Shown: positions 1-6,566 of the stretch, in pieces | Position numbering within the stretch: position 1 is the first letter of the stretch | How the letters are laid out: each line of letters opens with the position of its first letter | DNA from: a virus | Direction: 5' to 3' (one strand) | Length of the DNA: 31,831 bases | Virus record (IMG/VR): IMGVR_UViG_3300042317_000911 | Location: 1 to 31,831 of that record | The notes under the pieces: generated by a model | Database searches by the model: none | Told to the model about the DNA's origin: nothing | Seen by the model: only the letters and a program-made list of their open reading frames with translations | Program-made: the position numbers and the translations under genes

Positions 1-29
1 CCATTAGAAGGGAAGTGTTATTTTCCATT

Positions 30-257
30 ATGAAAGCCACATTTAATTTTGATCTGGATATTCCAGAAGATAAGGTTCAGTATGACATAATGAACCAAGC
101 ACAAAAATCTCAGCGTATGTTGTGGCAATTTAGTCAACAATTACGAGAGTGGGAAAAATATGGTCATCAGTTTAATAGTGCTGATAATGCTGTATATAGT
201 ATAAGAGAAGAATTCTATAAGATGCTCAACAATTACGAAGTAAATATTGATCTATAA
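30..257 (+). CDS. Small hypothetical phage protein (75 aa)
   Basis: The protein starts MKATFNFDLDIPED and then runs through a helical, Gln/Trp-rich stretch (residues about 20-60). From memory this resembles a widespread family of short tailed-phage proteins that open with M-K-x-x-F and carry a WxF/WxL-DxxLR-type helix; no function is established. The reading frame is open from a GTG at 15, but the purine-rich stretch at 8-16 lies on top of that codon, so I prefer the ATG at 30, which also fits the family's start. Its stop overlaps the next start by one base (TAATG), so translational coupling is likely. Confidence 0.7.
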   Translation: MKATFNFDLDIPEDKVQYDIMNQAQKSQRMLWQFSQQLREWEKYGHQFNSADNAVYSIREEFYKMLNNYEVNIDL

Positions 258-988
258 TGTTTAAACTACTTAAAAGAAGTCGAATCAATTACTGGAGTTG
301 TTCAAACTTCGCTAATCTTATTAGAGGCGAAGAAAAACCTTGTGCTTTGCCTTGGGACGAATGGGAAACTTGGCGACAAGAATCAGCAAAGAAACATCCT
401 TATCGTTATTGGTTAGCAGAAAAAGGACTGGATTTTTTGCAAGACATTGTGAATCTTCCAATGGATATTTATCATACTATAGAAGTTTATATTCGCAATA
501 GATTCATTGATAAACTTCATTATCTTCGTACAGGATTAAAGCCTGGAGAGTATTATGATCCTGACTATCGTATTCTTCATGGATTGTTCAATGAGTTGGT
601 TATTTTTGTTGAGAGTGAGCAGGCTCATTTGATGAAAGCATATCCAGAACGAAAATATAAGTTCGTTAAAGGACGATGTAAACAAGCGGGTTTGGATTAT
701 CTAAACTGGGCAGGTCAATTAAAACTGAATGAAGATTATGGTTTCAATCCAGACGATGAAGATTATAATAAGCCAACAGCACAGGCTATAGACTCTCAGA
801 AGATTTTACAACTTTACAATTGGTGGTTGGATAGAGATTATAGGGCTAGTCCATACGATTTGTTTACCAAAGAGAAAGACGGTAAATATTACTATCGTAA
901 AATTGATGAGATGGAACATAAGTATGATGAAGAAGATACTGAAAAACTAATTGAACTAATTAAGATAAGGAGTTCGTTGTGGACTTAG
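257..988 (+). CDS. Hypothetical phage protein, Trp/Tyr-rich (243 aa)
   Basis: A complete ORF that starts on the last base of the preceding stop. The protein is rich in Trp, Tyr and charged residues, has no signal peptide or membrane segment, and contains W-D-E-W-E-T-W near residue 34 and an acidic stretch near 165. It vaguely recalls long phage hypotheticals that begin with a C-S-x-F-A-x-x-I-R-G segment, a memory-based impression. No catalytic motif was recognised. It is the largest gene in this first cluster and overlaps its downstream neighbour by 10 bases. Confidence 0.75.
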   Translation: MFKLLKRSRINYWSCSNFANLIRGEEKPCALPWDEWETWRQESAKKHPYRYWLAEKGLDFLQDIVNLPMDIYHTIEVYIRNRFIDKLHYLRTGLKPGEYYDPDYRILHGLFNELVIFVESEQAHLMKAYPERKYKFVKGRCKQAGLDYLNWAGQLKLNEDYGFNPDDEDYNKPTAQAIDSQKILQLYNWWLDRDYRASPYDLFTKEKDGKYYYRKIDEMEHKYDEEDTEKLIELIKIRSSLWT

Positions 989-1350
989 AACAACATCTGA
1001 TTAATAATGAACGCATTGTGACTAAATGTAAAACTAGCGACATTTACTCTCAAAATCTTTACGCTGCTCTTTGTAACAATCAATTCTTGTATGGAGATAA
1101 AGAATGGACTTGCTCATGGAGAATGAGTGGTGGAATAATTGCTGATATTAGAGATCGTGGAGAATCATATTTAGATTTTTATTGTTCTGGAATTGGTGGT
1201 GAAGAAGGAGATGTTGGAGAAGGTTTTGTTACTGACGAAATTAAACTTGATCTAATGATGATGGGCTGGACAGTAAGAGATCATGATGAATATATGAATG
1301 CAAGTCGTAAACTTTTAAAAGGATTAAATAATGAAGAAGAAAGTTTCTAA
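979..1350 (+). CDS. Hypothetical protein with GTG start (123 aa)
   Basis: The GTG at 979 is preceded by a good Shine-Dalgarno (AAGGAG at 967-972) six bases upstream, which decides the start even though it lies inside the end of the previous gene. The protein has a small Trp/Gly centre and a run of Gly and acidic residues (G-G-E-E-G-D-V-G-E-G) around residue 73, followed by a helical, Met-rich segment. Soluble and of unknown function. It overlaps the next gene by 20 bases. Confidence 0.7.
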   Translation: MDLEQHLINNERIVTKCKTSDIYSQNLYAALCNNQFLYGDKEWTCSWRMSGGIIADIRDRGESYLDFYCSGIGGEEGDVGEGFVTDEIKLDLMMMGWTVRDHDEYMNASRKLLKGLNNEEESF

Positions 1351-1531
1351 AAAGAAAAAACCCGTCAAGCAAAAGATTGATGTTGTAATAGAGTCATTAG
1401 TTCATCTTGAAAAAAGAGTGAAGGAACTAATAGATGGAGTAAAAGATTTGCATACACAAAGGTATTATCATCCATACAACGCCGAACCCAAAAAATATTG
1501 GCCCAACTGGAATCCACCAGAGTATAACTAA
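1331..1531 (+). CDS. Small basic coiled-coil protein (66 aa)
   Basis: The N-terminus is extremely basic (about ten Lys in the first fifteen residues), followed by a heptad-like helix (residues 18-45) and a Pro/Trp/Tyr-rich tail containing P-N-W-N-P-P-E-Y. The basic head suggests nucleic acid or membrane binding, which is inference only. AAAGGA lies upstream of the start and the stop overlaps the next ATG. The tail motif recurs in two other proteins of this window (see findings). Confidence 0.65.
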   Translation: MKKKVSKKKKPVKQKIDVVIESLVHLEKRVKELIDGVKDLHTQRYYHPYNAEPKKYWPNWNPPEYN

Positions 1532-1698
1532 TGACGAGTTTAACAACTGAACAAAAGTTTGCTATCTTTTGGTGTTTCAATAACGCTATGAAATATATGG
1601 AAATTGATGAATATGATTCTGACAAAAATATGGTTGTAAACGGAATCAATATTAATGAAACTATTGCAGAATTACTAAAGGACAGATTATTTGTATGA
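1531..1698 (+). CDS. Small hypothetical protein (55 aa)
   Basis: The ATG overlaps the previous TAA by one base, and the frame runs uninterrupted to TGA at 1696-1698. The product begins MTSLTTEQKFAIFWCFNNAM and is helical and acidic, with no recognised domain. The overlap with both neighbours and the single direction of the array support a real gene. Confidence 0.55.
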   Translation: MTSLTTEQKFAIFWCFNNAMKYMEIDEYDSDKNMVVNGININETIAELLKDRLFV

Positions 1699-1841
1699 GT
1701 ATTGATATTAATAAAAATGAAGCATGGAAGATACTGGATGCTCTAGCATCCTATAAAAAAGACTACGCATTAAGTGGGGCGGTTGTTAAAATAATCGACT
1801 CTGCTATTAAGAAAATGAAGGATTTTGTAAATGAAAATTAA
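1695..1841 (+). CDS. Small hypothetical protein (48 aa)
   Basis: Starts in a 4-base ATGA overlap with the previous stop, a classic sign of translational coupling. The product (MSIDINKNEAWKILDALASY...) is one or two helices with a Lys-rich end. No function was recognised. It overlaps the next gene by 11 bases. Confidence 0.55.
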   Translation: MSIDINKNEAWKILDALASYKKDYALSGAVVKIIDSAIKKMKDFVNEN

Positions 1842-2028
1842 TAACAATACCCATATAACTATGAGCGAGGAAGATGTTAAGGATGCTATTATAAAATATC
1901 TTTATCAAAACCAAGGAGTGAGCGGAATATTCAATGTACAATTTAAGTTAGGTTACGCAACAAATGGACTTGGTACAGAGTGTTCTTTTGATGGAGCAGA
2001 AATAATGGTGGATCTAAATGAAAAATGA
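1831..2028 (+). CDS. Small hypothetical protein (65 aa)
   Basis: Soluble acidic protein with an N-terminal helix (S-E-E-D-V-K-D-A-I) and then beta-like segments ending in E-I-M-V-D-L. It may be a small alpha/beta domain, but I recognise no family. An AAGGAT element about six bases upstream serves as ribosome binding site. It overlaps the next gene by 11 bases. Confidence 0.6.
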   Translation: MKINNNTHITMSEEDVKDAIIKYLYQNQGVSGIFNVQFKLGYATNGLGTECSFDGAEIMVDLNEK

Positions 2029-2248
2029 AACAATCAACTTTATCCTAATCTGTGTAGCATATTTCTCTATAGGATTAATACTGGCAGGGAATTATGTTCA
2101 AGATAAAACATTAAAAATCACACAGGATACTCTGGAAACTCTTATTAAAATTGAAATGGTAACTGAAAAACAGTTTAGTAATTTACAAGATAGAGTAAAG
2201 GAATTAGAAGATGATGGCTCAAGAAGAATCGCCAATATTAGGAAGTAG
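2018..2248 (+). CDS. Small single-pass membrane protein with coiled coil (76 aa)
   Basis: Residues about 6-24 form one hydrophobic segment (F-I-L-I-C-V-A-Y-F-S-I-G-L-I-L-A), followed by a long charged helix with heptad spacing to the C-terminus. This is a common layout for small phage inner-membrane proteins, some of which act in lysis or superinfection control; nothing here fixes a role. It overlaps the next small ORF by 38 bases. Confidence 0.6.
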   Translation: MKNETINFILICVAYFSIGLILAGNYVQDKTLKITQDTLETLIKIEMVTEKQFSNLQDRVKELEDDGSRRIANIRK

Positions 2249-2324
2249 TATAAATGATGGAGTTAATGCTCCTTTTGCTGATTTGTATTTATTAGATTTT
2301 CCGGAGTGGTATGATGTCGAATAA
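2211..2324 (+). CDS. Very small ORF (37 aa)
   Basis: ATG-ATG start at 2211, frame open to TAA at 2322-2324. It fills the gap between two better supported genes and overlaps both. The product is acidic (MMAQEESPILGSSINDG...) with an aromatic C-terminus (L-D-F-P-E-W-Y-D-V-E). GAATTAGAAG upstream is only a weak ribosome binding site. Plausible, because this region otherwise leaves no gaps, but small enough to be chance. Confidence 0.4.
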   Translation: MMAQEESPILGSSINDGVNAPFADLYLLDFPEWYDVE

Positions 2325-2532
2325 AATTTCATTTAAAGATTTTCTACAACTTGCTGACGATACTTATAATCATTACTCTTTTGAGTTAAGATATGGTCAA
2401 ACTATTATGAATACTCTATATAGTGTCTGGCCTGAAAAATACAAAGAATTAGTAGCAAGCAAAGAAGATTGTTTTTATGATGACAGTATGGTTAAGTTAA
2501 CGCTAGATAAGTTAGAAAAAGCATGGACATAG
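2311..2532 (+). CDS. Small hypothetical protein (73 aa)
   Basis: Starts ATG-ATG with GGAG at 2303-2306 upstream. Mostly helical, with aromatic residues (Y-N-H-Y-S-F-E-L-R-Y-G) and a W-P-E-K-Y segment near residue 39. Many phages carry small unnamed proteins of this type. It overlaps the next gene by 10 bases. Confidence 0.6.
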   Translation: MMSNKISFKDFLQLADDTYNHYSFELRYGQTIMNTLYSVWPEKYKELVASKEDCFYDDSMVKLTLDKLEKAWT

Positions 2533-2714
2533 ACGATTATATTAATTCTCTGATAAAGGATAATGAGAACTTAAAAAATACTGTTGAGTCTCTTAAAAAT
2601 GAAATAAGAACTCAACGAAAAGAAATTGCTGTTCTTAGAGAAGAAAGGAGGCTTATTCTAGACAAAGATAAAGGACCGAATGTTATAACATGGAAAGAAA
2701 ATAATAACGATTAA
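2523..2714 (+). CDS. Small coiled-coil protein (63 aa)
   Basis: Almost the whole chain (residues 5-50) is a charged heptad-like helix rich in Leu, Asn, Lys, Glu and Arg, consistent with a short dimeric coiled coil. No other motif. The ATG overlaps the end of the preceding gene. A separate strong ribosome binding site follows it for the next, secreted, gene. Confidence 0.6.
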   Translation: MDIDDYINSLIKDNENLKNTVESLKNEIRTQRKEIAVLREERRLILDKDKGPNVITWKENNND

Positions 2715-2731
2715 TTTCAAGGAGGAAAAAT

Positions 2732-3076
2732 ATGAAAAAGCTTATTTTAGGACTAATGTTTGCAGGATTGATCGCTGGAGTTTGTGAGGCACGACCAAGA
2801 TACTATTCTAATAATGGTAATAAGGTTTATTCTTACACAAATAACTCATCTGGAAATAACTCAACAGCACAAGGTGTTGCGGAAATTATGGCATCAAGAG
2901 GAACTGTGGGTCATTTTGGTGGAAATTCTGGTTATGAAGGATGTGGTAGCGGATTTTCTCAGCAACAAGCATATGGGAATTGCTGTTTCGCTAATAGTGG
3001 CATGACAACAGTAGATGTTGGTTATGCTCAAGGCAAAGATGGAAGATGGTATTGTTGCCGACGATATTCTAGGTAA
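2732..3076 (+). CDS. Secreted Cys-rich small protein (114 aa)
   Basis: There is a clear Sec signal peptide: MKK, a hydrophobic core (L-I-L-G-L-M-F-A-G-L-I-A-G-V), then C-E-A just before R21, a good signal peptidase I site. A Ser/Asn/Tyr-rich linker follows (residues 22-48). The C-terminal domain has a conserved-looking pattern: Q-G-V-A-E-I-M-A, G-H-F-G-G-N, Y-E-G-C-G-S-G, N-C-C-F and R-W-Y-C-C-R-R-Y, with an even number of Cys that could form disulfides. From memory this domain resembles small exported proteins of Planctomycetes and some aquatic phages; the role is unknown. A strong AAGGAGG lies 7 bases before the ATG, suggesting high expression. It is the last gene before the hairpin at 3114. 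Confidence 0.75.
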   Translation: MKKLILGLMFAGLIAGVCEARPRYYSNNGNKVYSYTNNSSGNNSTAQGVAEIMASRGTVGHFGGNSGYEGCGSGFSQQQAYGNCCFANSGMTTVDVGYAQGKDGRWYCCRRYSR

Positions 3077-3113
3077 TTTGTACTATCTAATCTATCAAGA
3101 TTGATTTGACTAA

Positions 3114-3146
3114 GGGGGGCTGCGGAGCATTTTTCCGTAGCCCCCT
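3114..3146 (+). terminator. Strong GC-rich hairpin, terminator-like
   Basis: A stem of 12-13 pairs (G-run at 3115-3119 against C-run at 3141-3145, with one G-U) closes a 7-base loop at 3127-3133. It lies between the stop at 3076 and the promoter starting at 3153. No T-run follows the 3' arm, so it is not a textbook intrinsic terminator on either strand. It may insulate the two transcription units, stop RNA decay, or pause polymerase. Confidence 0.55.
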
Positions 3147-3152
3147 AAAGTC

Positions 3153-3181
3153 TTGACAACGGATTGTCGATATGGTATACT
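3153..3181 (+). promoter_or_regulatory. Sigma70-type promoter
   Basis: TTGACA at 3153-3158, 17-base spacer ending in TGG, TATACT at 3176-3181. It directly precedes the gene at 3206, which has GGAGAT as ribosome binding site. The spacer has TCGAT rather than the CCGAT common to the other promoters, and farther downstream. Confidence 0.8.
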
Positions 3182-3205
3182 AAAGAGAACCATTGGAGAT
3201 AATGT

Positions 3206-3481
3206 ATGAATACTATTGAGGCAATTTGGACGATTCAAAGTAGTTTGGTTGAAAAAGACAACACCATTAAGAATATGGAAGAAAGAAATTCTGCTCTAAC
3301 AAAAGTTGTGGCTGCTGTTAGATCAAATTTGGAACGTGCTATCAAGGGACATATTCCTCTTAATCAAGCAGTATACGACTCTGTTGACCTTTGCAGAGCA
3401 AACTTTAAATACATGGACTACAGTTCGGGTCAGATTAAACAAGACCCGCCACTGACCGAATCGGATAAGATTTTAAAATGA
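3206..3481 (+). CDS. Hypothetical protein, N-terminal coiled coil (91 aa)
   Basis: First gene behind the promoter at 3153, with GGAGA about eight bases before the ATG. The N-terminal 40 residues form a charged helix (V-E-K-D-N-T-I-K-N-M-E-E-R) likely to be a coiled coil; the rest is polar with no recognised motif. It overlaps the next start in an ATGA arrangement. Confidence 0.65.
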   Translation: MNTIEAIWTIQSSLVEKDNTIKNMEERNSALTKVVAAVRSNLERAIKGHIPLNQAVYDSVDLCRANFKYMDYSSGQIKQDPPLTESDKILK

Positions 3482-3681
3482 AGAATAATGACCAATTAAA
3501 ACAATTTATCAGTGAAATAGGATTTGATAGAACACTTCAGTGTTTGATTGAAGTGCTTGATGATTCTATACATAATGAGAATATTATTCCTTTATGGAAA
3601 CTAAAGGTTGTCGAGTATCTGGAGCAGGCTTATGATGGGTACATGAACCCTGACAACGACCCATCATACGAAAATGCTTAA
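3478..3681 (+). CDS. Small hypothetical protein (67 aa)
   Basis: Four-base ATGA overlap with the previous gene. The sequence looks like a small helical bundle (Q-L-K-Q-F-I-S-E-I-G-F, then L-Q-C-L-I-E-V-L-D-D) with a polar acidic tail. No family was recognised. It overlaps the metallopeptidase-like gene by 8 bases. Confidence 0.6.
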   Translation: MKNNDQLKQFISEIGFDRTLQCLIEVLDDSIHNENIIPLWKLKVVEYLEQAYDGYMNPDNDPSYENA

Positions 3682-4282
3682 AATAAAAAGTCAACCATAT
3701 AACAGCGTCTGGATAAGTGCCGATTCTCAAGAAGAATTGGGGCGAACTTTTATTCGTTTCCAAGAATATTATGAAAGTCCCAACCCGGATTTTAGAGGTA
3801 AAATATTCACATTAGGAATGGTACGACAGTGGTATTCTGTTCAATATGGTGCTGATACTTATCATCATGATTGGACAGGATTTAACTTTCCAAGTAGAAT
3901 ATTGCTTCCATTTAAGCAAGGACTATTTGATCCGTTAACTAGTGAAGAAATCGAGTTGTTAAATCTGTTTAAATATCGACATGATAACTTTTACATTATG
4001 GGCGCTCAAAATAACGCTACTTTAAGACATGAATTATCTCATGCTCTTTATGATTCTAATGAAAAATATAGGAACGAGATTGATTCTTACATTAAAAAGA
4101 ATAAAAGAGGACTAGCAAAAACAAGAAAGTATATTCTTGATAAAGGATACGCTGAAGAAGTCATAAATGATGAGTTGCAGGCTTATATTACAGATAATGA
4201 TGATCAAACTATTATAACCAATACTGATCCTAATATTATTTTAGGCATAAATAAAATATACAAGAAATATAGGAAGTCATAA
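3674..4282 (+). CDS. HExxH metallopeptidase-like protein (202 aa)
   Basis: The motif H119-E-L-S-H123 sits in a helix (T-L-R-H-E-L-S-H-A-L-Y) as in zincin metallopeptidases, with the two His and the catalytic Glu present. A downstream N-D-E-L-Q-A-Y (E167) could supply the third zinc ligand, gluzincin-style. The N-terminal 110 residues are rich in aromatics and match nothing I know. There is no signal peptide, so it would act in the cytoplasm or be packaged. Zinc protease activity is inferred from the motif alone; the substrate is unknown, and cleavage of a host or virion protein is possible. It overlaps both neighbours and so belongs to the promoter-3153 operon. Confidence 0.7.
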   Translation: MLKIKSQPYNSVWISADSQEELGRTFIRFQEYYESPNPDFRGKIFTLGMVRQWYSVQYGADTYHHDWTGFNFPSRILLPFKQGLFDPLTSEEIELLNLFKYRHDNFYIMGAQNNATLRHELSHALYDSNEKYRNEIDSYIKKNKRGLAKTRKYILDKGYAEEVINDELQAYITDNDDQTIITNTDPNIILGINKIYKKYRKS

Positions 4283-4467
4283 TGATTGAAGATGAGGACT
4301 TTAGTGATGAAGAAAAAAGTTACCATGAATGGGTAAGTAAGAATCTCTCCTTTATCAGTCAAAATAAACAAAGTGTTAATGTTATGAAAAGATTATATTT
4401 GGAAGGTTTTGCTGCCGGATGGCAATACCGAAAAGAATATGACGCAAGAGAATGGCTACAAAAATGA
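4282..4467 (+). CDS. Small acidic hypothetical protein (61 aa)
   Basis: Overlaps the preceding stop by one base. Very acidic N-terminus (M-I-E-D-E-D-F-S-D-E-E), then a helix ending Y-L-E-G-F-A-A-G-W-Q-Y-R-K-E-Y. The G-F-x-x-G-W/Y helix pattern occurs in several short phage proteins, and in this window also in the gene at 22084 (K-G-Y-E-T-G-K). Function unknown. Confidence 0.6.
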   Translation: MIEDEDFSDEEKSYHEWVSKNLSFISQNKQSVNVMKRLYLEGFAAGWQYRKEYDAREWLQK

Positions 4468-4775
4468 GTCCAAATTATGATCCTGACTGGAATCCAGATG
4501 ACTATGATATGACTCTTAAATATGAGCCAATGGATCAATCTAAAATTTCTTTTATCCTAGCGATGTATCAAAAGGAACCAGTATTAGACTATATCAAACA
4601 GTTATGGAAACTTATTGATTATCAAAAACAAGAAATTTGGAAACAAAGAAAAGAAATTATCTCAGTCAAGCATAAAATAGCATGGAAACATTATGACAAA
4701 GAAATAGACTATGCTGATCCTGTAAATAGAGTCAATACTAATAAACCAAAACGTACAGATGAAATGGGTTGCTAA
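4452..4775 (+). CDS. Hypothetical protein with WNP motif and long helix (107 aa)
   Basis: The N-terminus carries N-Y-D-P-D-W-N-P-D-D-Y-D, followed by a long basic/aromatic helix (residues about 50-80, K-Q-E-I-W-K-Q-R-K-E-I). The first ATG is at 4452; a second in-frame ATG at 4464 (M-S-P-N-Y) is also possible, and neither has a strong Shine-Dalgarno. Not recognised beyond the short shared motif described in findings. Confidence 0.6.
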   Translation: MATKMSPNYDPDWNPDDYDMTLKYEPMDQSKISFILAMYQKEPVLDYIKQLWKLIDYQKQEIWKQRKEIISVKHKIAWKHYDKEIDYADPVNRVNTNKPKRTDEMGC

Positions 4776-5030
4776 ATGTTTAAGATTACAGAAGTAAAAA
4801 GTTGGGCTAAAACTTGGGGTTATTCTATCATTAAAGAGAAAGATGATAGTGTTAATGGTGCTAGTTATTACTGGTGCAAAAACGACGATCCAAATGCTAC
4901 AGGAGTTGCTCTTAGTGTGAGTAAAGTTGCAACCGCTATTTATAATCATATGACTAATGATAAATATGTAGAACATCAAAAACAATATCAAGAGAAAAAA
5001 GATGATACAAAATTCTCAACAGCAGAATAA
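4776..5030 (+). CDS. Small hypothetical protein (84 aa)
   Basis: Starts directly after the previous TAA. The N-terminal 50 residues look like a small alpha/beta domain (K-S-W-A-K-T-W-G-Y-S-I-I-K-E, then Y-Y-W-C-K-N-D-D), followed by a Lys/Gln-rich helix. No family was recognised. Confidence 0.6.
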   Translation: MFKITEVKSWAKTWGYSIIKEKDDSVNGASYYWCKNDDPNATGVALSVSKVATAIYNHMTNDKYVEHQKQYQEKKDDTKFSTAE

Positions 5031-5181
5031 TGATATTGAAAATCAATGTTTAGTACCAGTTGTTGTTACTGCTCCTATAATAAATGGTATAATTGGTGGA
5101 ATATCCAGTGTAATTACTGCTTATTTTTTTAAGCCAGTATGGGAAAAAATAACAAAATTATGGAAAAATAAGGATAAATAA
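5002..5181 (+). CDS. Small membrane protein (59 aa)
   Basis: ORF from ATG 5002 to TAA 5179-5181, overlapping the previous gene by 29 bases and ending exactly one base before thyX. The N-terminus is polar and Gln/Asn-rich; residues 17-43 are hydrophobic with small residues (V-P-V-V-V-T-A-P-I-I-N-G-I-I-G-G); the tail is basic and Trp-containing. This fits a single-pass or hairpin membrane protein, and a holin-like or membrane-active role is possible but unproven. Confidence 0.55.
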   Translation: MIQNSQQQNNDIENQCLVPVVVTAPIINGIIGGISSVITAYFFKPVWEKITKLWKNKDK

Positions 5182-5823
5182 ATGAGTCAAGTAAAATTAG
5201 TTAGTGTTACTCCAGATGCTGAAAAATTAATGGCCTATTGTGCGAGAGTAAGTAATCCGAATAATCAAAACAACGATAACTATGCTAAACTTTTAAAGTA
5301 TTGTATTGATCATAAGCATTTTTCCATATTCGAGCAAAGTTTTATGACTGTGGAAATTAATACAACTAGAGGTCTTGCTGCCCAAATTCTACGACATAGA
5401 TCGTTCACTTTTCAGGAGTTTAGTCAACGATATGCAGATGCGACATTATTGAGTGAAGAAATTCCATTATTTGAACTTCGTCGCCAAGACAATAAGAACA
5501 GACAGAATAGTATTGATGATATTGATCATGAAATAGTAGTTAAGTGGAATACTCAAATAAGAGAACATTTTTCAAAAGCAAAAGCGATATATGATAGCAT
5601 GATTAAAGACGGGGTGGCTAAAGAGTGTGCCAGATTTATACTGCCATTAGCAACTCCAACAAGACTTTATATGAGCGGAACAGTTCGTTCGTGGCTACAT
5701 TATATTGAATTACGTTCTGGTCATGGTACTCAAAAAGAACATATGATTATTGCTAATGAATGTAAGAAAATTTTTGTTGAACAATTTCCTACTATTGGAG
5801 AGGCATTAGGATGGACACTTTGA
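5182..5823 (+). CDS. thyX: Flavin-dependent thymidylate synthase ThyX
   Basis: ThyX methylates dUMP to dTMP using methylene-tetrahydrofolate, NADPH and FAD, supplying thymidine nucleotides for phage DNA synthesis. The signature RHR-x7-S is present as R71-H-R73...S81, followed by Q-R-Y (Q82-Y84). H-K-H-F-S-I-F-E near residue 44 and the C-terminal segment A-R-F-I-L-P-L-A-T-P-T-R followed by R-S-W-L-H-Y matches the family's substrate-binding half. The 213 residues match a normal short ThyX. It starts right after the previous stop and overlaps the next gene by 13 bases. No separate promoter was seen, so it is probably read from the 3153 promoter or beyond. Confidence 0.93.
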   Translation: MSQVKLVSVTPDAEKLMAYCARVSNPNNQNNDNYAKLLKYCIDHKHFSIFEQSFMTVEINTTRGLAAQILRHRSFTFQEFSQRYADATLLSEEIPLFELRRQDNKNRQNSIDDIDHEIVVKWNTQIREHFSKAKAIYDSMIKDGVAKECARFILPLATPTRLYMSGTVRSWLHYIELRSGHGTQKEHMIIANECKKIFVEQFPTIGEALGWTL

Positions 5824-6341
5824 CCATTAATATTACTCCAGAGATTTATCAAGAAGCAGAACAACGTAATCTGTCTTATAAAAACAAATATGGAAATACT
5901 GGCACTCATAGATTAAACAAAGATCGTCAAAGAATGACGGGGTATCTAGCAGAAGCCAGTATTAGATCGTATTTTCCTCAACTAAATTATAGCGATAATG
6001 ATAATGTAGATTTCATAATTGATTCAATAACAATTGATTCAAAAGCACAAGGATGTAATACGAAACCATTAGATAATTATGTTGGAACACTTTATGAAGA
6101 ACAAAAAGCAAGAGATGTAGATTATTATGTTTTTAGTAGAATAAAAAATGATTTTACCATCGCATGGATATGTGGGGCTATTTCAAAAAAAGACTTTTTC
6201 GATCTTTCGACCTTAGTAAAGGCTGGAACGACCAATAATAATTTTACATACGATCAAAGTAGGTATGAGATACAATATAATAAATTAATAGATATCAAGT
6301 CATTTCTTAACCAGATTGGATCATATAATGAAACTGTTTAA
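5811..6341 (+). CDS. PD-(D/E)XK nuclease-like protein (176 aa)
   Basis: The central region has the layout of the PD-(D/E)XK nuclease fold: a helix with Glu (G-Y-L-A-E48-A-S), then V-D67-F-I-I-D-S, and I-D76-S-K78-A-Q as the D/E-x-K element on the next strand. Similar phage proteins of about 170 residues are seen beside thymidylate or repair genes. No DNA-binding domain is visible, so it could be a repair or recombination nuclease or an anti-host nuclease. The fold assignment rests on the spaced acidic residues and Lys, not on a full alignment. It overlaps thyX and the next small gene. Confidence 0.6.
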   Translation: MDTLTINITPEIYQEAEQRNLSYKNKYGNTGTHRLNKDRQRMTGYLAEASIRSYFPQLNYSDNDNVDFIIDSITIDSKAQGCNTKPLDNYVGTLYEEQKARDVDYYVFSRIKNDFTIAWICGAISKKDFFDLSTLVKAGTTNNNFTYDQSRYEIQYNKLIDIKSFLNQIGSYNETV

Positions 6342-6522
6342 TATTACTGCTCAGGTTTATAAGAATAATGATCTTTCAAAACAGAATCTATTAATAAATG
6401 AGGTTCACGATGGCTTGTCCTCTGAAGAAGCATTAAATAATTTTAAGCTTCATTTTCCTTCCATAGAATACTCTTTAGTAAAAATCCTATCTGTTGAACA
6501 AATTTCTAAAGTTTTTGCTTGA
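6328..6522 (+). CDS. Small hypothetical protein (64 aa)
   Basis: An upstream TTG at 6316 keeps the frame open, but the ATG at 6328 is the likelier start. The product MKLFNITAQVYKNNDLSKQ... has a beta-strand start and an E-A-L-N-N-F helix, a layout seen in many short phage proteins. Its end overlaps the -35 of the uvdE promoter. Confidence 0.55.
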   Translation: MKLFNITAQVYKNNDLSKQNLLINEVHDGLSSEEALNNFKLHFPSIEYSLVKILSVEQISKVFA

Positions 6523-6547
6523 CTGTAGCCGATGCTTGTGGTATGCT
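6519..6547 (+). promoter_or_regulatory. Sigma70-type promoter of uvdE
   Basis: TTGACT at 6519-6524, 17-base spacer containing GCCGATG and ending TGG, TATGCT at 6542-6547. It overlaps the last codons of the preceding ORF and lies 20 bases before the uvdE start. Both shared spacer elements of the promoter family are present. Confidence 0.75.
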
Positions 6548-6566
6548 GGTCAAAAACGAGGAAACT

